Shown here: in pieces, positions 8,258-16,880 of the stretch
How positions within the stretch are numbered: position 1 is the first letter of the stretch
How the letters are laid out: every line of letters starts with the position of its first letter
Source of the DNA: Ornithinimicrobium cryptoxanthini
GTDB taxonomy: Bacteria > Actinomycetota > Actinomycetes > Actinomycetales > Dermatophilaceae
Reading direction: 5' to 3'
Assembly (NCBI RefSeq): GCF_023923205.1
Contig: NZ_CP099490.1
Span: 558,001 to 622,000, forward strand
Length of the DNA stretch: 64,000 nt
Translations under genes and position numbers: made by a program
Notes under the pieces: generated by a model
What the model was told of the DNA's origin: nothing
The model's input: the letters and a program-made list of their open reading frames with translations, nothing else
Databases searched by the model: none

Positions 8258-9217
8258 TCAGCTCGGGGGGCGGTGTCGTTCGAGGTGCAGGACGGTGGCC
8301 TTGGCTCCGGTGCCGGCCAGGTGCACGGCGAGGACCTCGCCCTTGTCCAGGTTGCTCTTGGCCAGGCGGCTCAGCATCGATGACTCCCGACCCTTCGGCG
8401 TGTGCCGGGCCAGGGCCGTCAGGATCTCGGGCAGCACCGGACCGTGGGTGCAGAGCGCTGTCCCCTCACCGCGCCCAAGCACCTTGGCCAGTCGAGCGGC
8501 CAGTTTGGTCGGTCCCTCGGCATAACCCTCCTCGGACAGCCCTCGACGGTCCACCAGCTTCCGGCCGCTGGCAGCGGCATAGGGAGCCAGGGTGTCGGCG
8601 CACCGCACGGACGGTGAGGTCACCAGGTGCGCGGGGTCATAGGCGTCGAACAGCTCGACCAGGCGATCAGCGCGACGCTGGCCGACCGGTGTCAGCGGAC
8701 GCTGCGGGTCGGCACCCTTCCAGGCCTTGCGGCCGACCGCGTGGGCGTGCCGGACCACGAGGAGCGTCCAGGTGTCGAGCTGGTCGGCGGCATGGGCGTC
8801 GACCGCCGCGTCGAGCTGCTCGCGGTCGCGGCGATAGGTGAGCCGAGACCGCGCCTTCGCCGCCGGCAACCACTCGACCTGGTCGATCTCGTGCTCGAGG
8901 TCGCCGGACCCACCCGTGACGGTCCCGGCCCAGTAGCGCACCTGCTTGAGCTGCGGGCGGCCATCGCGCTCGCCCAGGCCATACCAGGACGTCGGCAACG
9001 GCAGCCCGAGACGCACGCGCAGCCCCGTCTCCTCCAGTGTCTCCCGGGCCGCCGCCACGGCCCACTCCTCGCCCCGCTCGAGCTTGCCCTTGGGCCAGGA
9101 CCAGTCGTCATACCTGGGCCGGTGGACGACGGCGAACTGGAGCTTGCCGCCGCGGATCCGCCAGGGAAGCATCCCGGAGGCGCGCACGAGCAGCGCAGGT
9201 TCGGTCTGGGTCGCCAC
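8258..9217 (-). CDS. mutT1: NUDIX hydrolase-SixA phosphatase fusion, MutT1-like
   Basis: 319-residue two-domain cytoplasmic protein. Residues about 5-140 form a NUDIX domain with a complete box (GKLERGE, seven residues, RETLEETGL). Residues about 165-315 form a histidine phosphatase domain with the RHAH catalytic motif (LVVRHAHAVG) and a second His in CTHGPV. Mycobacterial MutT1 has this layout and hydrolyses 8-oxo-dGTP and diadenosine polyphosphates. The GTG at 9217 is chosen because GGAG lies upstream and it begins 19 bases after ppk; longer starts lie inside ppk. The ppk-mutT1 pair is also found in mycobacteria. Confidence 0.88.
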   Translation of the reverse strand: MATQTEPALLVRASGMLPWRIRGGKLQFAVVHRPRYDDWSWPKGKLERGEEWAVAAARETLEETGLRVRLGLPLPTSWYGLGERDGRPQLKQVRYWAGTVTGGSGDLEHEIDQVEWLPAAKARSRLTYRRDREQLDAAVDAHAADQLDTWTLLVVRHAHAVGRKAWKGADPQRPLTPVGQRRADRLVELFDAYDPAHLVTSPSVRCADTLAPYAAASGRKLVDRRGLSEEGYAEGPTKLAARLAKVLGRGEGTALCTHGPVLPEILTALARHTPKGRESSMLSRLAKSNLDKGEVLAVHLAGTGAKATVLHLERHRPPS

Positions 9218-9236
9218 AGTCAGCTGCTCCGCGCCG

Positions 9237-11462
9237 TCAGCGGCGTCGGCCCGGCCGGCGGCGCGCGCCGTAGGACGCGATGAACTCGGACTGCAGGTCG
9301 GCCAACGGCTCACCCTCGGCATCCAGGTGGTGGCGCAGCCACTGGCCCTCCGCATCCAGGTGCCAGCTCGCGATCTTGTCAGACATGCCGCGGTCGATCA
9401 GGTTGACCATGGCCTTGACCTGGTCCCGGTCCGCGATCGGCACCAGCGCCTCGACGCGGCGGTCCAGGTTGCGGTGCATCATGTCGGCCGAGCCGAGATA
9501 GACGGTGGCGTTCTTGCCGTTGCCGAACGCAAAGATGCGGGAGTGCTCCAGGAAGCGACCCAGGATGGATCGCACCCGCATGGTCTCGGACAGCCCGGGG
9601 ACCCCTGGACGGAGGGCACAGATGCCGCGGACGAGCACATCGACCGACGCGCCCGCCATGGACGCCCGATAGAGCGCGTCACAGACCGCCTCGTCGACGA
9701 TCGAGTTGACCTTGATCCGGATCGCGCCCGCCGAACCCTTGTCAGCCTCGGCCTTGATGAGCTCGAGCAGGCCGGAGCGCACCGACCGCGGCGCGACCAG
9801 CAACCGCTTGAACTTGCTCTTGGGGGCCATCCCGGACAGCTGGTTGAACAGTCGCGTCAGGTCCTCCCCGATGGCCTCGTCGCAGGTGAGCAGCCCCAGG
9901 TCCTCATAGAGCCGCGCGGTCTTGGGGTTGTAGTTGCCGGTCCCGACGTGGCAGTAGCGGCGCAGCCCACCGGCCTCCTGGCGGACGACGAGGCAGAGCT
10001 TGGCGTGGGTCTTGAGCCCGACCATGCCATAGACGACGTGCACGCCGGCGTGCTCCAGCTTGCGGGCCCACGAGATGTTGTTCTCCTCGTCGAAGCGGGC
10101 CTTGATCTCGACCACCGCCAGCACCTGCTTGCCGGAGGCCGCCGCATCGATCAGGGCGTCGATGATGGGGCTGTCGCCGCTGGTGCGATAGAGGGTCTGC
10201 TTGATCGCCAGCACCTGGGGGTCGTTGGCCGCCTGCCCGATAAAGGCCTGCACCGAGGTGGAGAACGAGTCATAGGGGTGGTGCAGCAGGACGTCCTCGG
10301 AGCGCACCGCCGCGAGAATGTCCGCGGCGGCGGAGCGCTCCACCGGCGCCAGCGCCGGATGCGTCGTGGGCAGGAAGGTCGGATAGCTGAGCTCGGTGCG
10401 GTCCAGGTCGGCCACGATGTTGAGCGCGGTCAGGTCCAGGGGGGACGGCAGTCGGTAGACCTCGGCGGGGTGCACCCGCAGCTCACGGGTGAGCAGGTCC
10501 AGGACGTGGTCGTCCATCTCCTGCTCGACCTCCAGCCGGACGGGGGGCCCGAACCGACGGCGGGTCAGCTCCTTCTCCAGCGCGGTCAGCAGGTTCTCCG
10601 CATCGTCCTCCTCGACCTCGAGGTCCTCGTTGCGGGTGACCCGGAAGGTGAAGGTCTCGTGGACCTCCATGCCTGGGAAGAGGACGTCGAGGTGCGCGGC
10701 GATGACCTCCTCGAGCAGCACGAGACGAGTGGTGTAGAGACCGTCCTCGCTGGGCAGCTCGATGAAGCGCGGCAGCAGGGGCGGCACCTTGACGCGCGCG
10801 AAGTGCTCGCGGCCGGTCTGCGGGCTGATCAGGATGACGGCCAGGTTGAGCGAGAGTCCGCTGATGTAGGGGAAGGGGTGCGCCGGGTCGACCGCCAGCG
10901 GGGTCAGGACCGGATAGACCGTGCTGCGGAACATCTCGCCCAGCGTCGACTGCTCCTTGTCGGTGAGCTCCTCCCAGCGCACCAGCGTGATGCCCTCCCC
11001 GTCGAGGGCTGGGCCCACGACGTCGCGGAACAGGGCTGCGTGACGCTCCATGAGCCGGTGGGCGCCGAGCGAGATCTCGTCGAGCACCTCGCGAGGCTCC
11101 AGACCGGAGGCCGATCGGGTGGCGATCCCGGTGGCGATGCGCCGTTTGAGGCCCGCGACCCGGACCATGAAGAACTCGTCCAGGTTGCTGGCAAAGATGG
11201 CCAGGAACCTGGTCCGCTCCAGCAGTGGCACGGCGGGGTCAGCGGCCAGCTGCAGCACCCGCTCGTTGAACTGCAGCCACGAGATCTCGCGGTCCAGGAA
11301 CCGGTCGCTCGGCAGCGCCTCGGCCGGGTCATAGACCGCGCTCGTGGCACCCGCCCGGATGAACCTGCCGTTCGCCGCCCGCGAGCGGCCCCGGATCGTC
11401 GGCAGTGGGACGACCGAGGCGGACTCGACGATGTCCGGCGTGGGCGCAGGGTGCAGCGACAT
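9237..11462 (-). CDS. ppk: Polyphosphate kinase 1
   Basis: 741-residue enzyme that reversibly polymerises the gamma-phosphate of ATP into polyphosphate. The N-terminal domain shows [17 protein letters not shown] and [16 protein letters not shown]. The catalytic C-terminal PLD-like domains show the autophosphorylated-His region [34 protein letters not shown], and the late [13 protein letters not shown]. Length is normal for PPK1 with an extra basic N-terminal extension of about 45 residues. It sits third in glnR-mshD-ppk-mutT1, opposite the pst genes, so phosphate storage is adjacent to phosphate uptake. No PHO box is visible upstream. A CAGACT six bases before the ATG might be a weak -10 box. 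Confidence 0.95.
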   Translation of the reverse strand: MSLHPAPTPDIVESASVVPLPTIRGRSRAANGRFIRAGATSAVYDPAEALPSDRFLDREISWLQFNERVLQLAADPAVPLLERTRFLAIFASNLDEFFMVRVAGLKRRIATGIATRSASGLEPREVLDEISLGAHRLMERHAALFRDVVGPALDGEGITLVRWEELTDKEQSTLGEMFRSTVYPVLTPLAVDPAHPFPYISGLSLNLAVILISPQTGREHFARVKVPPLLPRFIELPSEDGLYTTRLVLLEEVIAAHLDVLFPGMEVHETFTFRVTRNEDLEVEEDDAENLLTALEKELTRRRFGPPVRLEVEQEMDDHVLDLLTRELRVHPAEVYRLPSPLDLTALNIVADLDRTELSYPTFLPTTHPALAPVERSAAADILAAVRSEDVLLHHPYDSFSTSVQAFIGQAANDPQVLAIKQTLYRTSGDSPIIDALIDAAASGKQVLAVVEIKARFDEENNISWARKLEHAGVHVVYGMVGLKTHAKLCLVVRQEAGGLRRYCHVGTGNYNPKTARLYEDLGLLTCDEAIGEDLTRLFNQLSGMAPKSKFKRLLVAPRSVRSGLLELIKAEADKGSAGAIRIKVNSIVDEAVCDALYRASMAGASVDVLVRGICALRPGVPGLSETMRVRSILGRFLEHSRIFAFGNGKNATVYLGSADMMHRNLDRRVEALVPIADRDQVKAMVNLIDRGMSDKIASWHLDAEGQWLRHHLDAEGEPLADLQSEFIASYGARRRPGRRR

Positions 11463-11516
11463 GGCACCAGTCTGCCACTAGGAGTCCGGGCGGCACACCG
11501 CTTCCCGCAGGGTCCC

Positions 11517-12461
11517 TCAGGTCCGGGACGGCCCCTCGGCATACATCACATCGATGGCGGAGCGCTCGAACCCGAGCCGGTGGTAGGTCGCGATGGCGGG
11601 CGTGTTGTCACCGTCCACATAGAGCGTGGCACTGCCCAGGCCACGGTTGCGCAGGTGGTGCAGACCGACCAGGGTGACGGCCTTGCCCAGGCCACGTCCC
11701 TGGTATGCCGGGTCGACCCCGACGACGTAGACCTCGCCTGCGGTGGGGACGCTGTGACCCGGCTCCGCCGGCTCGACCTTGGTCCAGTGGAAGGCCGCCA
11801 GGTCGTCGCCGTGCTCGATCAGGAGGAAGCCGTGCGGGTCGAACCACGGCTCGCTCGTGCGCTCCTGCAGGTCGGCGAGGGTCATCCGCCCCTGCTCAGG
11901 GTGGTCGGCGAAGGCGCGGGCGTTGACCGCGAGCCAGGACTCCTCGTCCCGGCCGAGCTCGAAGGAGCGCATGGTGAAGCCCTCCGGCAGTGTCACGTCC
12001 GGCAGCTCGGACCACTCGCCCCGCAGCGGCCGGGTCATCTGCCACAGGTCGCGCACCGCTGTCAGGCCCAGGCTGCCGAACAGGGCCTTCGCCGCCGGGA
12101 GGTCCCCGTGCGCCCAGAACCTGGTGTCCGGCCACCGCTCCAGCACGGTGGTGGCCAGCGTGCGCCCGTGACCCGCGTGCCGGTGCTCAGGGTCGACCAC
12201 GATCTCGGCCGACGGCGGCTCGGTCCGTTCGACGTGGGCATAGGCGATGACTCCGGGGCGGGGAGCGTCCGGGTCCTGCTCGATGACCAGGTGGGTGGTC
12301 GCGCTCTCATCGGCAGGGGCCCCCGGCAGGCGCCGCACGTCGATCACGGTCTGCTCGGACAGCGGTCGCACGCCGTCGTGGGTCGTGGCCCGCACGGCCA
12401 GCGCCAGGACGTCGGCAGACATGGCCGGCTCCAGGTTTGTGTCAGTCGCGGTCGGCTGCAT
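11517..12461 (-). CDS. mshD: Mycothiol synthase (double GNAT acetyltransferase)
   Basis: Up to 314 residues; adds the acetyl group to Cys-GlcN-Ins in the last step of mycothiol synthesis. It has two tandem GNAT domains: the N-terminal one carries VVDPEHRHAGHGRTL, the C-terminal one VVGVDPAYQGRGLGKAVTL, the acetyl-CoA pyrophosphate loop. The final LYVDGDNTPAIATYHRLGF is typical of MshD. The ATG at 12461 lacks a ribosome site; the ATG at 12422 has GGAG at good spacing and may be the real start. It follows glnR by 17 bases. With mshA at 24148, two of the mycothiol genes lie in this window. Confidence 0.92.
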   Translation of the reverse strand: MQPTATDTNLEPAMSADVLALAVRATTHDGVRPLSEQTVIDVRRLPGAPADESATTHLVIEQDPDAPRPGVIAYAHVERTEPPSAEIVVDPEHRHAGHGRTLATTVLERWPDTRFWAHGDLPAAKALFGSLGLTAVRDLWQMTRPLRGEWSELPDVTLPEGFTMRSFELGRDEESWLAVNARAFADHPEQGRMTLADLQERTSEPWFDPHGFLLIEHGDDLAAFHWTKVEPAEPGHSVPTAGEVYVVGVDPAYQGRGLGKAVTLVGLHHLRNRGLGSATLYVDGDNTPAIATYHRLGFERSAIDVMYAEGPSRT

Positions 12462-12478
12462 CCCGCTATTTCACCATG

Positions 12479-13240
12479 TCACCGGAGCTGCCCGGCCGGG
12501 ACGTCACCGAAGTCGTCCGGTCGGGACGGTCCCGCGAAGCGGTAGCCGACGTTGCGGATGGTGCTGATCAGCGACTCCCGCTCGGGCCCGAGCTTGGCGC
12601 GGAGCCGGCGGATGTGGACATCGACCGTCCTGGTGCCGCCGTAGTAGTCGGTGCCCCACACCTCGTGCAGCAGCCGGTCCCTGGTCAGCACCCTGCCCGG
12701 GTTGCTGACCAGGAACTTGAGCAGCTCGAACTCCTTGAAGGTCAGGTCGAGCGGTGATCCACCGGCCCGGACCGTCCAGCTCGCCTCGTCGACCACGACG
12801 TCCGCGACCCGGATCGGGGTGGCGTCGCCGGTCTCTGTCGAGGGTGCGCCGGCGACTCTCGTGCTCATCGAGCGTCGCAGGCGCGCCGCGACCTCGGCCG
12901 GACCCGACGTGGACAGCAGGAAGTCGGTGATCGGCCACTGGTCGTCGAGAGCCGCCAGGCCGCCCTCGGTGAAGACCGCGACGACGGGAGCCTCGAGCTG
13001 CATGGCCGCCAGCGTGCGGGCCAGGGTGCGGGCCTGCCCGAGAGCCGTGGTGGCATCGACGAGGACGAGGTGGGGCAGAGGGCTGCTGAGCAGGGGTGAG
13101 GGGTCCAACCCCAGCACATGGACCCGGTGCGGCAGCAGCTCCAGCGCGGGCAGCACGAGCAGTGGCGCGTCCGGGGCGCCACCAGGGGTGAGCAGTGCCA
13201 ACTCGGCCACCGGGCAAGGATAGTCGAGCAGGTCAGACAT
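12479..13240 (-). CDS. glnR: GlnR-type orphan response regulator of nitrogen metabolism
   Basis: 253-residue OmpR-family regulator. Residues about 1-120 are a degenerate receiver domain resembling Streptomyces GlnR (HLVLVDATTALGQAR, VVAVFTEGGLAAL), which works without phosphorylation. Residues about 145-240 form a winged-helix domain with LDLTFKEFELLKFLVSNPGR, GGTRTVDVHIRRLRAKLG and ISTIRNVGYRF. The ATG at 13240 gives MSDLLDYP, like GlnR; longer frames add a spurious Arg-rich tail. In mycobacteria glnR also adjoins mshD. It heads the ppk operon, which may link nitrogen control to polyphosphate. It is divergent from the membrane gene at 13297. Confidence 0.9.
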   Translation of the reverse strand: MSDLLDYPCPVAELALLTPGGAPDAPLLVLPALELLPHRVHVLGLDPSPLLSSPLPHLVLVDATTALGQARTLARTLAAMQLEAPVVAVFTEGGLAALDDQWPITDFLLSTSGPAEVAARLRRSMSTRVAGAPSTETGDATPIRVADVVVDEASWTVRAGGSPLDLTFKEFELLKFLVSNPGRVLTRDRLLHEVWGTDYYGGTRTVDVHIRRLRAKLGPERESLISTIRNVGYRFAGPSRPDDFGDVPAGQLR

Positions 13241-13296
13241 CACGACGGACCGCGGGTTGCTGGTCCGGTTGCGCGCGCGGATGGCACGATTGCGGT

Positions 13297-14079
13297 GTGT
13301 CCGCTGCCCGCAGAGCCCTGGTCCCGCCCTCGGTCGAGGTCGCGGCTCTGGTGTCGTGCGCAGCACTGGTGGTGGCCCTCACCGCCCTGGCCCGGCCCAC
13401 CGTGCTCGCCGTGGCCCTGTGGATCGGCGCCCTGGTCGTGGCCTGGGGTTGGGCCGGCATGCTCGCGCTGCCGAGCCCCCGCGGCACCGCGGTGGTCCTG
13501 GTCACCGGGTCGCTGGCGCTGGTCCTGAGCGCGGCGCTGGACCGACAGGCACCGTGGCTGGACTGGGTGCCCGGGGCCCTGGCGCTCTCGGTGATCGCTG
13601 CCTTCCTGCACCAGCTTCTCCGGGTGGACGGACGGCCCCGGATCGTGGAGTCGGTGAGTGCCGTCATCCTGGCCCTGGGCCTGGTGACCTGCGGCGTGCT
13701 GATGGTGCCGCTGACGCACAGCGACCAGGGCGCTGCCCTGGTGGCAGCCACCCTCGCCGGTGCGGCGGCCAGCTCGGTGAGCGACACGCTGGGCCGGTGG
13801 CCCGCGATCCGGGCGTGGCTGGTGCCAGCGGCCCTGGTCACGGGTGGCGCGGCGAGCGCGCTGGTGGCGGTCCTGCTCGACCAGCCTTGGAGCATCTTCC
13901 TGCTCTCCGGTGTGCTCGCCGGCGCGGTCAGCCACGCGGTGCGCAGCGTCCTGCGTGACCTGCCGACCATGGCGCACGCCCGGCCACGCCTGGTCATGGC
14001 GGTCTCGTCCGTGCTGGTGACCGGACCGGTGGCGTATGCCGTGGCGCTGGCCCTGCTGCCCGAAGTGGTGCTGCGGTGA
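13297..14079 (+). CDS. Multi-pass membrane protein of unknown function
   Basis: 260-residue hydrophobic protein with about seven to eight predicted membrane helices and few conserved polar residues; I do not recognise the family. The GTG at 13297 gives VSAARRALVPPSVEV. CACGAT at 13285-13290 ends six bases before it, a possible -10 box for a leaderless transcript. The stop overlaps the next start as GTGA, so it is coupled to the TDT-family transporter downstream. It begins 56 bases from divergent glnR, whose product could bind in the shared spacer, though no GlnR box is obvious. Confidence 0.75.
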   Translation: MSAARRALVPPSVEVAALVSCAALVVALTALARPTVLAVALWIGALVVAWGWAGMLALPSPRGTAVVLVTGSLALVLSAALDRQAPWLDWVPGALALSVIAAFLHQLLRVDGRPRIVESVSAVILALGLVTCGVLMVPLTHSDQGAALVAATLAGAAASSVSDTLGRWPAIRAWLVPAALVTGGAASALVAVLLDQPWSIFLLSGVLAGAVSHAVRSVLRDLPTMAHARPRLVMAVSSVLVTGPVAYAVALALLPEVVLR

Positions 14080-15155
14080 GTCCCGACAGGAGGGACCGGC
14101 CGGTCCGCGAGGCGCGCACCACGAGCGGCCGCGCCGTCAATCCGTCTGGGCTGACCCCGGGCTACTTCGCCGGGGTCATGGCCACCGGCATCGTCTCCGT
14201 GGGCGCAGAGCTGAAGGGGTTCACCCAGCTGGCCCAGGGGCTGTTCTGGCTGAGCGTGGCTTTCTATGTCGTGCTCGTCGTGCTCAACGTGTGGCGCTTC
14301 ATCGCCTATCGCCACCACCTGGAGGACGACTTCCGGGACCCGGCCCGCGCCTTCGGCTTCTTCACCTTCATCGCCGCGACCAACGTGCTGGGCGCAGCGC
14401 TGGTCGGCACCGGCTACTACGGCATCGCCTCGGTCCTGCTGACCGTCTCGGTGATCACCTGGCTGGTCCTGGGCTACATCATCCCGTGGACCGCCGTGCT
14501 GGGGAGCGAGCGTCGCCCGATGCTGGACACGGCCAACGGCACCTGGTTCATCTGGGTGGTCGCCAGCCAGTCGATCGCCGTCGTGGCGGCCGGCCTCGAG
14601 CCGGTCTATGAGAGCCTGCGCCAACAGCTGGCGATCCTGGCGGTCTTCGCCTGGTCGGTGGGGGTGATCCTGTATGCCGCGTGCGCGGTCTTCGTGGCGC
14701 TGCGGGTGATGCTCTATCCACTCGAGCCCAAGCACCTCGACCCGCCCTACTGGGTGGCCATGGGAGCGGTGGCGATCACGGTGGTGGCCGGGGCGCGCAT
14801 CGTGGAGATGAAGGATGCCCCGATGATCGACGTGACCCGCGACCTGGTCGCTGGCATGTCGGTCGTCTTCTGGGCCTTCGCGACCTGGCTGATCCCGGTA
14901 CTCGTCGCTGCAGGGATCTGGCGCCACTGGCTGCGGCGGATCCCGCTCGTCTATCAGCCGACCCTGTGGAGCATGGTCTTCCCGCTGGGGATGTACTCCG
15001 TCGCCGGCATCTATCTCGGTGCGGCCAACCGGCTGCCGCTCGTGGAGACGGTCGGGGCCACCTGGTTCTGGGTCGCGCTGCTCGCCTGGGCGCTGGTGGG
15101 CCTCGGCATGGTGCGCGACCTGGCCCGCAAGCTCGGCCGCAGCACCGCCGGCTGA
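14076..15155 (+). CDS. TDT/SLAC1-family membrane transporter (TehA-like)
   Basis: 359-residue membrane protein with about ten hydrophobic segments. The N-terminal SGLTPGYFAGVMATGIVSVG is the family signature (TehA, Mae1 and SLAC1 proteins carry a similar PxxFxxVMGTGI motif). Members move C4-dicarboxylates, tellurite or anions, and substrate cannot be read from sequence. The GTG start overlaps the preceding stop (GTGA). A hydrophilic loop near residues 140-150 (LGSERRPMLDTANGTW) is followed by more helices. A specific tellurite-resistance label is not justified. Confidence 0.8.
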   Translation: MSPDRRDRPVREARTTSGRAVNPSGLTPGYFAGVMATGIVSVGAELKGFTQLAQGLFWLSVAFYVVLVVLNVWRFIAYRHHLEDDFRDPARAFGFFTFIAATNVLGAALVGTGYYGIASVLLTVSVITWLVLGYIIPWTAVLGSERRPMLDTANGTWFIWVVASQSIAVVAAGLEPVYESLRQQLAILAVFAWSVGVILYAACAVFVALRVMLYPLEPKHLDPPYWVAMGAVAITVVAGARIVEMKDAPMIDVTRDLVAGMSVVFWAFATWLIPVLVAAGIWRHWLRRIPLVYQPTLWSMVFPLGMYSVAGIYLGAANRLPLVETVGATWFWVALLAWALVGLGMVRDLARKLGRSTAG

Positions 15156-15209
15156 CGCACCCCCACCCGGGTCCGACCCCGAGCCGCCCCGACTCGCCGG
15201 CCCACGCCA

Positions 15210-15215
15210 TACGAT
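15210..15215 (+). promoter_or_regulatory. -10 box of a predicted leaderless transcript (nitrobindin-like gene)
   Basis: TACGAT, seven bases, then GTG at 15223. There is no ribosome site, so transcription probably begins at the start codon. Confidence 0.55.
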
Positions 15216-15222
15216 GGGCTGT

Positions 15223-15720
15223 GTGGCCTTTGAACTTGACCCGAACCTGCCCACCGAGCTCGCGCCCCTGGCGTGGTTGATCGGCCGTTGGGAGGGCGCC
15301 GGCGTGGTCGGCTACCCGACCATCGACTCGCACAACTTCGGGCAGGAGGTCGTCGTCAGTCATGACGGCCGTCCGTTCCTGCGCTGGGAGTCGCAGTCCT
15401 GGATCCTGGACGAGGACGGCAACAAGGTGCGTCCCGGAGCGACCGAGCTCGGCTTCTGGCGGCCGCTGCCGAACGGCGAGGTGGAGTTCCTGCTCACCCA
15501 CCCGACCGGCATCGTGGAGATGTATTTCGGCAGCACCAGCCCGGCCAAGATCGAGGTGCGCACCGACAGCGTCGTGCGCAGCCCGCACGCCAAGGAGTAC
15601 ACCGCCGCGCACCGGCTCTATGGCCTGGTCAACTCCAACCTGATGTGGGTGATGGACATGGCCGCCATGGGCCAGCCGCTGACCAGCCACATCTCGGCTG
15701 AGCTCAAGCGCGTCGGCTGA
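15223..15720 (+). CDS. FABP-like/nitrobindin-type heme-binding protein
   Basis: 165-residue predicted beta-barrel of the THAP4/nitrobindin family. Signature features are LAPLAWLIGRWEGAG near the N-terminus and the later FGQEVVVSHDGRPFLRWESQSW. A His in LLTHPTGIVEMYFG or near the C-terminus could be the heme ligand, since family members bind ferric heme and react with NO or peroxynitrite. GTG 15223 is preferred over ATG 15214 because a TANNNT box lies seven bases upstream and the protein then begins MAFELDP as in homologues. It converges on the LCP gene with a shared stop-codon hairpin. Confidence 0.82.
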   Translation: MAFELDPNLPTELAPLAWLIGRWEGAGVVGYPTIDSHNFGQEVVVSHDGRPFLRWESQSWILDEDGNKVRPGATELGFWRPLPNGEVEFLLTHPTGIVEMYFGSTSPAKIEVRTDSVVRSPHAKEYTAAHRLYGLVNSNLMWVMDMAAMGQPLTSHISAELKRVG

Positions 15721-15732
15721 GCAGGCTCAGCC
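15715..15732. terminator. Bidirectional hairpin overlapping two convergent stop codons
   Basis: GGCTGAG, loop CAGG, CTCAGCC: a perfect 7-bp stem that contains the stop codon of the upstream plus-strand gene and reaches the last codons of the minus-strand LCP gene. With only 6 bases between the stops it is the only candidate terminator for both. Confidence 0.6.
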
Positions 15733-16836
15733 CCCGAAGCCGCTGCGCGGGGAGACCTCGTCGCTGTAGTCCTCCATCGTGTCCGACTGGAGGTGCTCAC
15801 GCAGGGTGTCCAGCTGAGCGTTGTGCGGGATGACGATCGACCCGGCCAGGTCGTCGCTGCCGATGCCGCTCCACGGCGCGGTCACGAAGTGGATGTCGTC
15901 CCCGCGCAGGTTGCGCAGGGCCCAGCCCAGGTCTCGCATGTCGCTGACCTTGAGGGCGTCGTCGACGGTGAGGTTGGCGGTGGCCGCATCGACCACGTTG
16001 GCCAGCCGGGCCGGGTTGGTGAAGGTCTCCCGGGTCAGCACGTTGAGCATGACGGCCTTGATGAACTCCTGCTGACGCTGGCCACGTGAGATGTCTCCCT
16101 GGCTCAGGTTGTAACGCTCACGGACGAAGCGCAGTCCGGTCTCGCCGTCCATGTGGGTCATGCCGACCTCGAAGCCCGGGCTGGCCTCGCGGACGTTGAC
16201 GTCCACGCCGCCGACCGAGTCGGTCAACGCCTGGAAGCTCTCGAAGTCGGTGACCGCCACGTGGTCGACCGGCACCCCGATCAGTGGCTGCAGAGTCTCC
16301 ACCAGCAGGGGAGCCCCGCCGAAGGCGTAGGAGGCGTTGAGCTTGTTCTTGCGCTCCGAGCCGGGAATCTGCACGAAGTAGTCGCGCGGGAAGTGGATCA
16401 GGTCGACCCTGTCGCGCTCGTCGGAGATGTGCATCAGCACCATCACGTCGGAGCGGCCCCGGTCGCTGGAGGTGTCCCGGCTGTCGCTGCCGATGACCAG
16501 GATGTTCATGGCGTCGCCGGCCGACACGGGGCGCTCAGGCGCGCTAGGAGTCACCTCGCTGTCCTCGCCGCGGATCGGCGAGTCCGGCAGCAGCTGGGCG
16601 TGGGTGACGTTGTTGCTGACCTTCCAGTTGAGGAAAGCCACATAGCCGGCCACGACACCGACCCCCAGGAGAGCCACGGTGACCAGGGACACGATCGCGA
16701 TGCGCAGCCCACGCCGCTTGCGGCGAGCCGGAGGGGTCACCTCCTCCTCGGCATACCCATCATCAGCACCGGCGCCACCGAAGAAGTCGTCGTCCTCGGT
16801 CGACCCCGGCGGCTCTCCCTCATAGCGCCCTGGCAT
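15727..16836 (-). CDS. LytR-CpsA-Psr family cell-wall ligase
   Basis: 369-residue membrane-anchored LCP protein that transfers undecaprenyl-linked glycopolymers to peptidoglycan. The N-terminus is acidic and cytoplasmic, followed by RKRRGLRIA and one membrane helix (about residues 45-70). The LCP domain has NILVIGSDSRD, GRSDVMVLMHI, LIHFPRDYFVQIPG and KLNASYAFGG, with conserved Arg and Asp residues that bind lipid pyrophosphate and Mg. The ATG at 16836 lies 6 bases from a TACTAT box, so the mRNA is probably leaderless; longer frames run into the divergent gene. Confidence 0.9.
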   Translation of the reverse strand: MPGRYEGEPPGSTEDDDFFGGAGADDGYAEEEVTPPARRKRRGLRIAIVSLVTVALLGVGVVAGYVAFLNWKVSNNVTHAQLLPDSPIRGEDSEVTPSAPERPVSAGDAMNILVIGSDSRDTSSDRGRSDVMVLMHISDERDRVDLIHFPRDYFVQIPGSERKNKLNASYAFGGAPLLVETLQPLIGVPVDHVAVTDFESFQALTDSVGGVDVNVREASPGFEVGMTHMDGETGLRFVRERYNLSQGDISRGQRQQEFIKAVMLNVLTRETFTNPARLANVVDAATANLTVDDALKVSDMRDLGWALRNLRGDDIHFVTAPWSGIGSDDLAGSIVIPHNAQLDTLREHLQSDTMEDYSDEVSPRSGFGG

Positions 16837-16842
16837 GGGGCG

Positions 16843-16873
16843 ATAGTACGTGCTCAGGCTGGGGGGATACCGT
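16843..16873. promoter_or_regulatory. Back-to-back promoters of the LCP and ygfZ genes
   Basis: Minus strand: TACTAT (16843-16848) ends six bases before the LCP ATG. Plus strand: TACCGT (16868-16873) ends seven bases before the ygfZ GTG at 16881. Only 44 bases separate the two start codons, so the promoters overlap and both transcripts are probably leaderless. Confidence 0.6.
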
Positions 16874-16880
16874 GCCAAGG

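Noticed and set aside
8946..12545. Very long open frame (about 1,200 codons) on the plus strand opposite ppk and mshD
   Set aside because: It is antisense to two genes with clear family motifs and reads as low-complexity Gly/Arg/Val/His-rich sequence typical of GC-rich shadow frames.
14076..15155. Specific label as a tellurite-resistance protein
   Set aside because: The TDT family moves many anions; nothing in the neighbourhood points to tellurite.
13233..15254. 670-codon minus-strand frame opposite the membrane and TDT genes
   Set aside because: His/Asp/Gln-rich antisense translation of hydrophobic-protein codons; both plus-strand frames have membrane-protein character and coupled starts.
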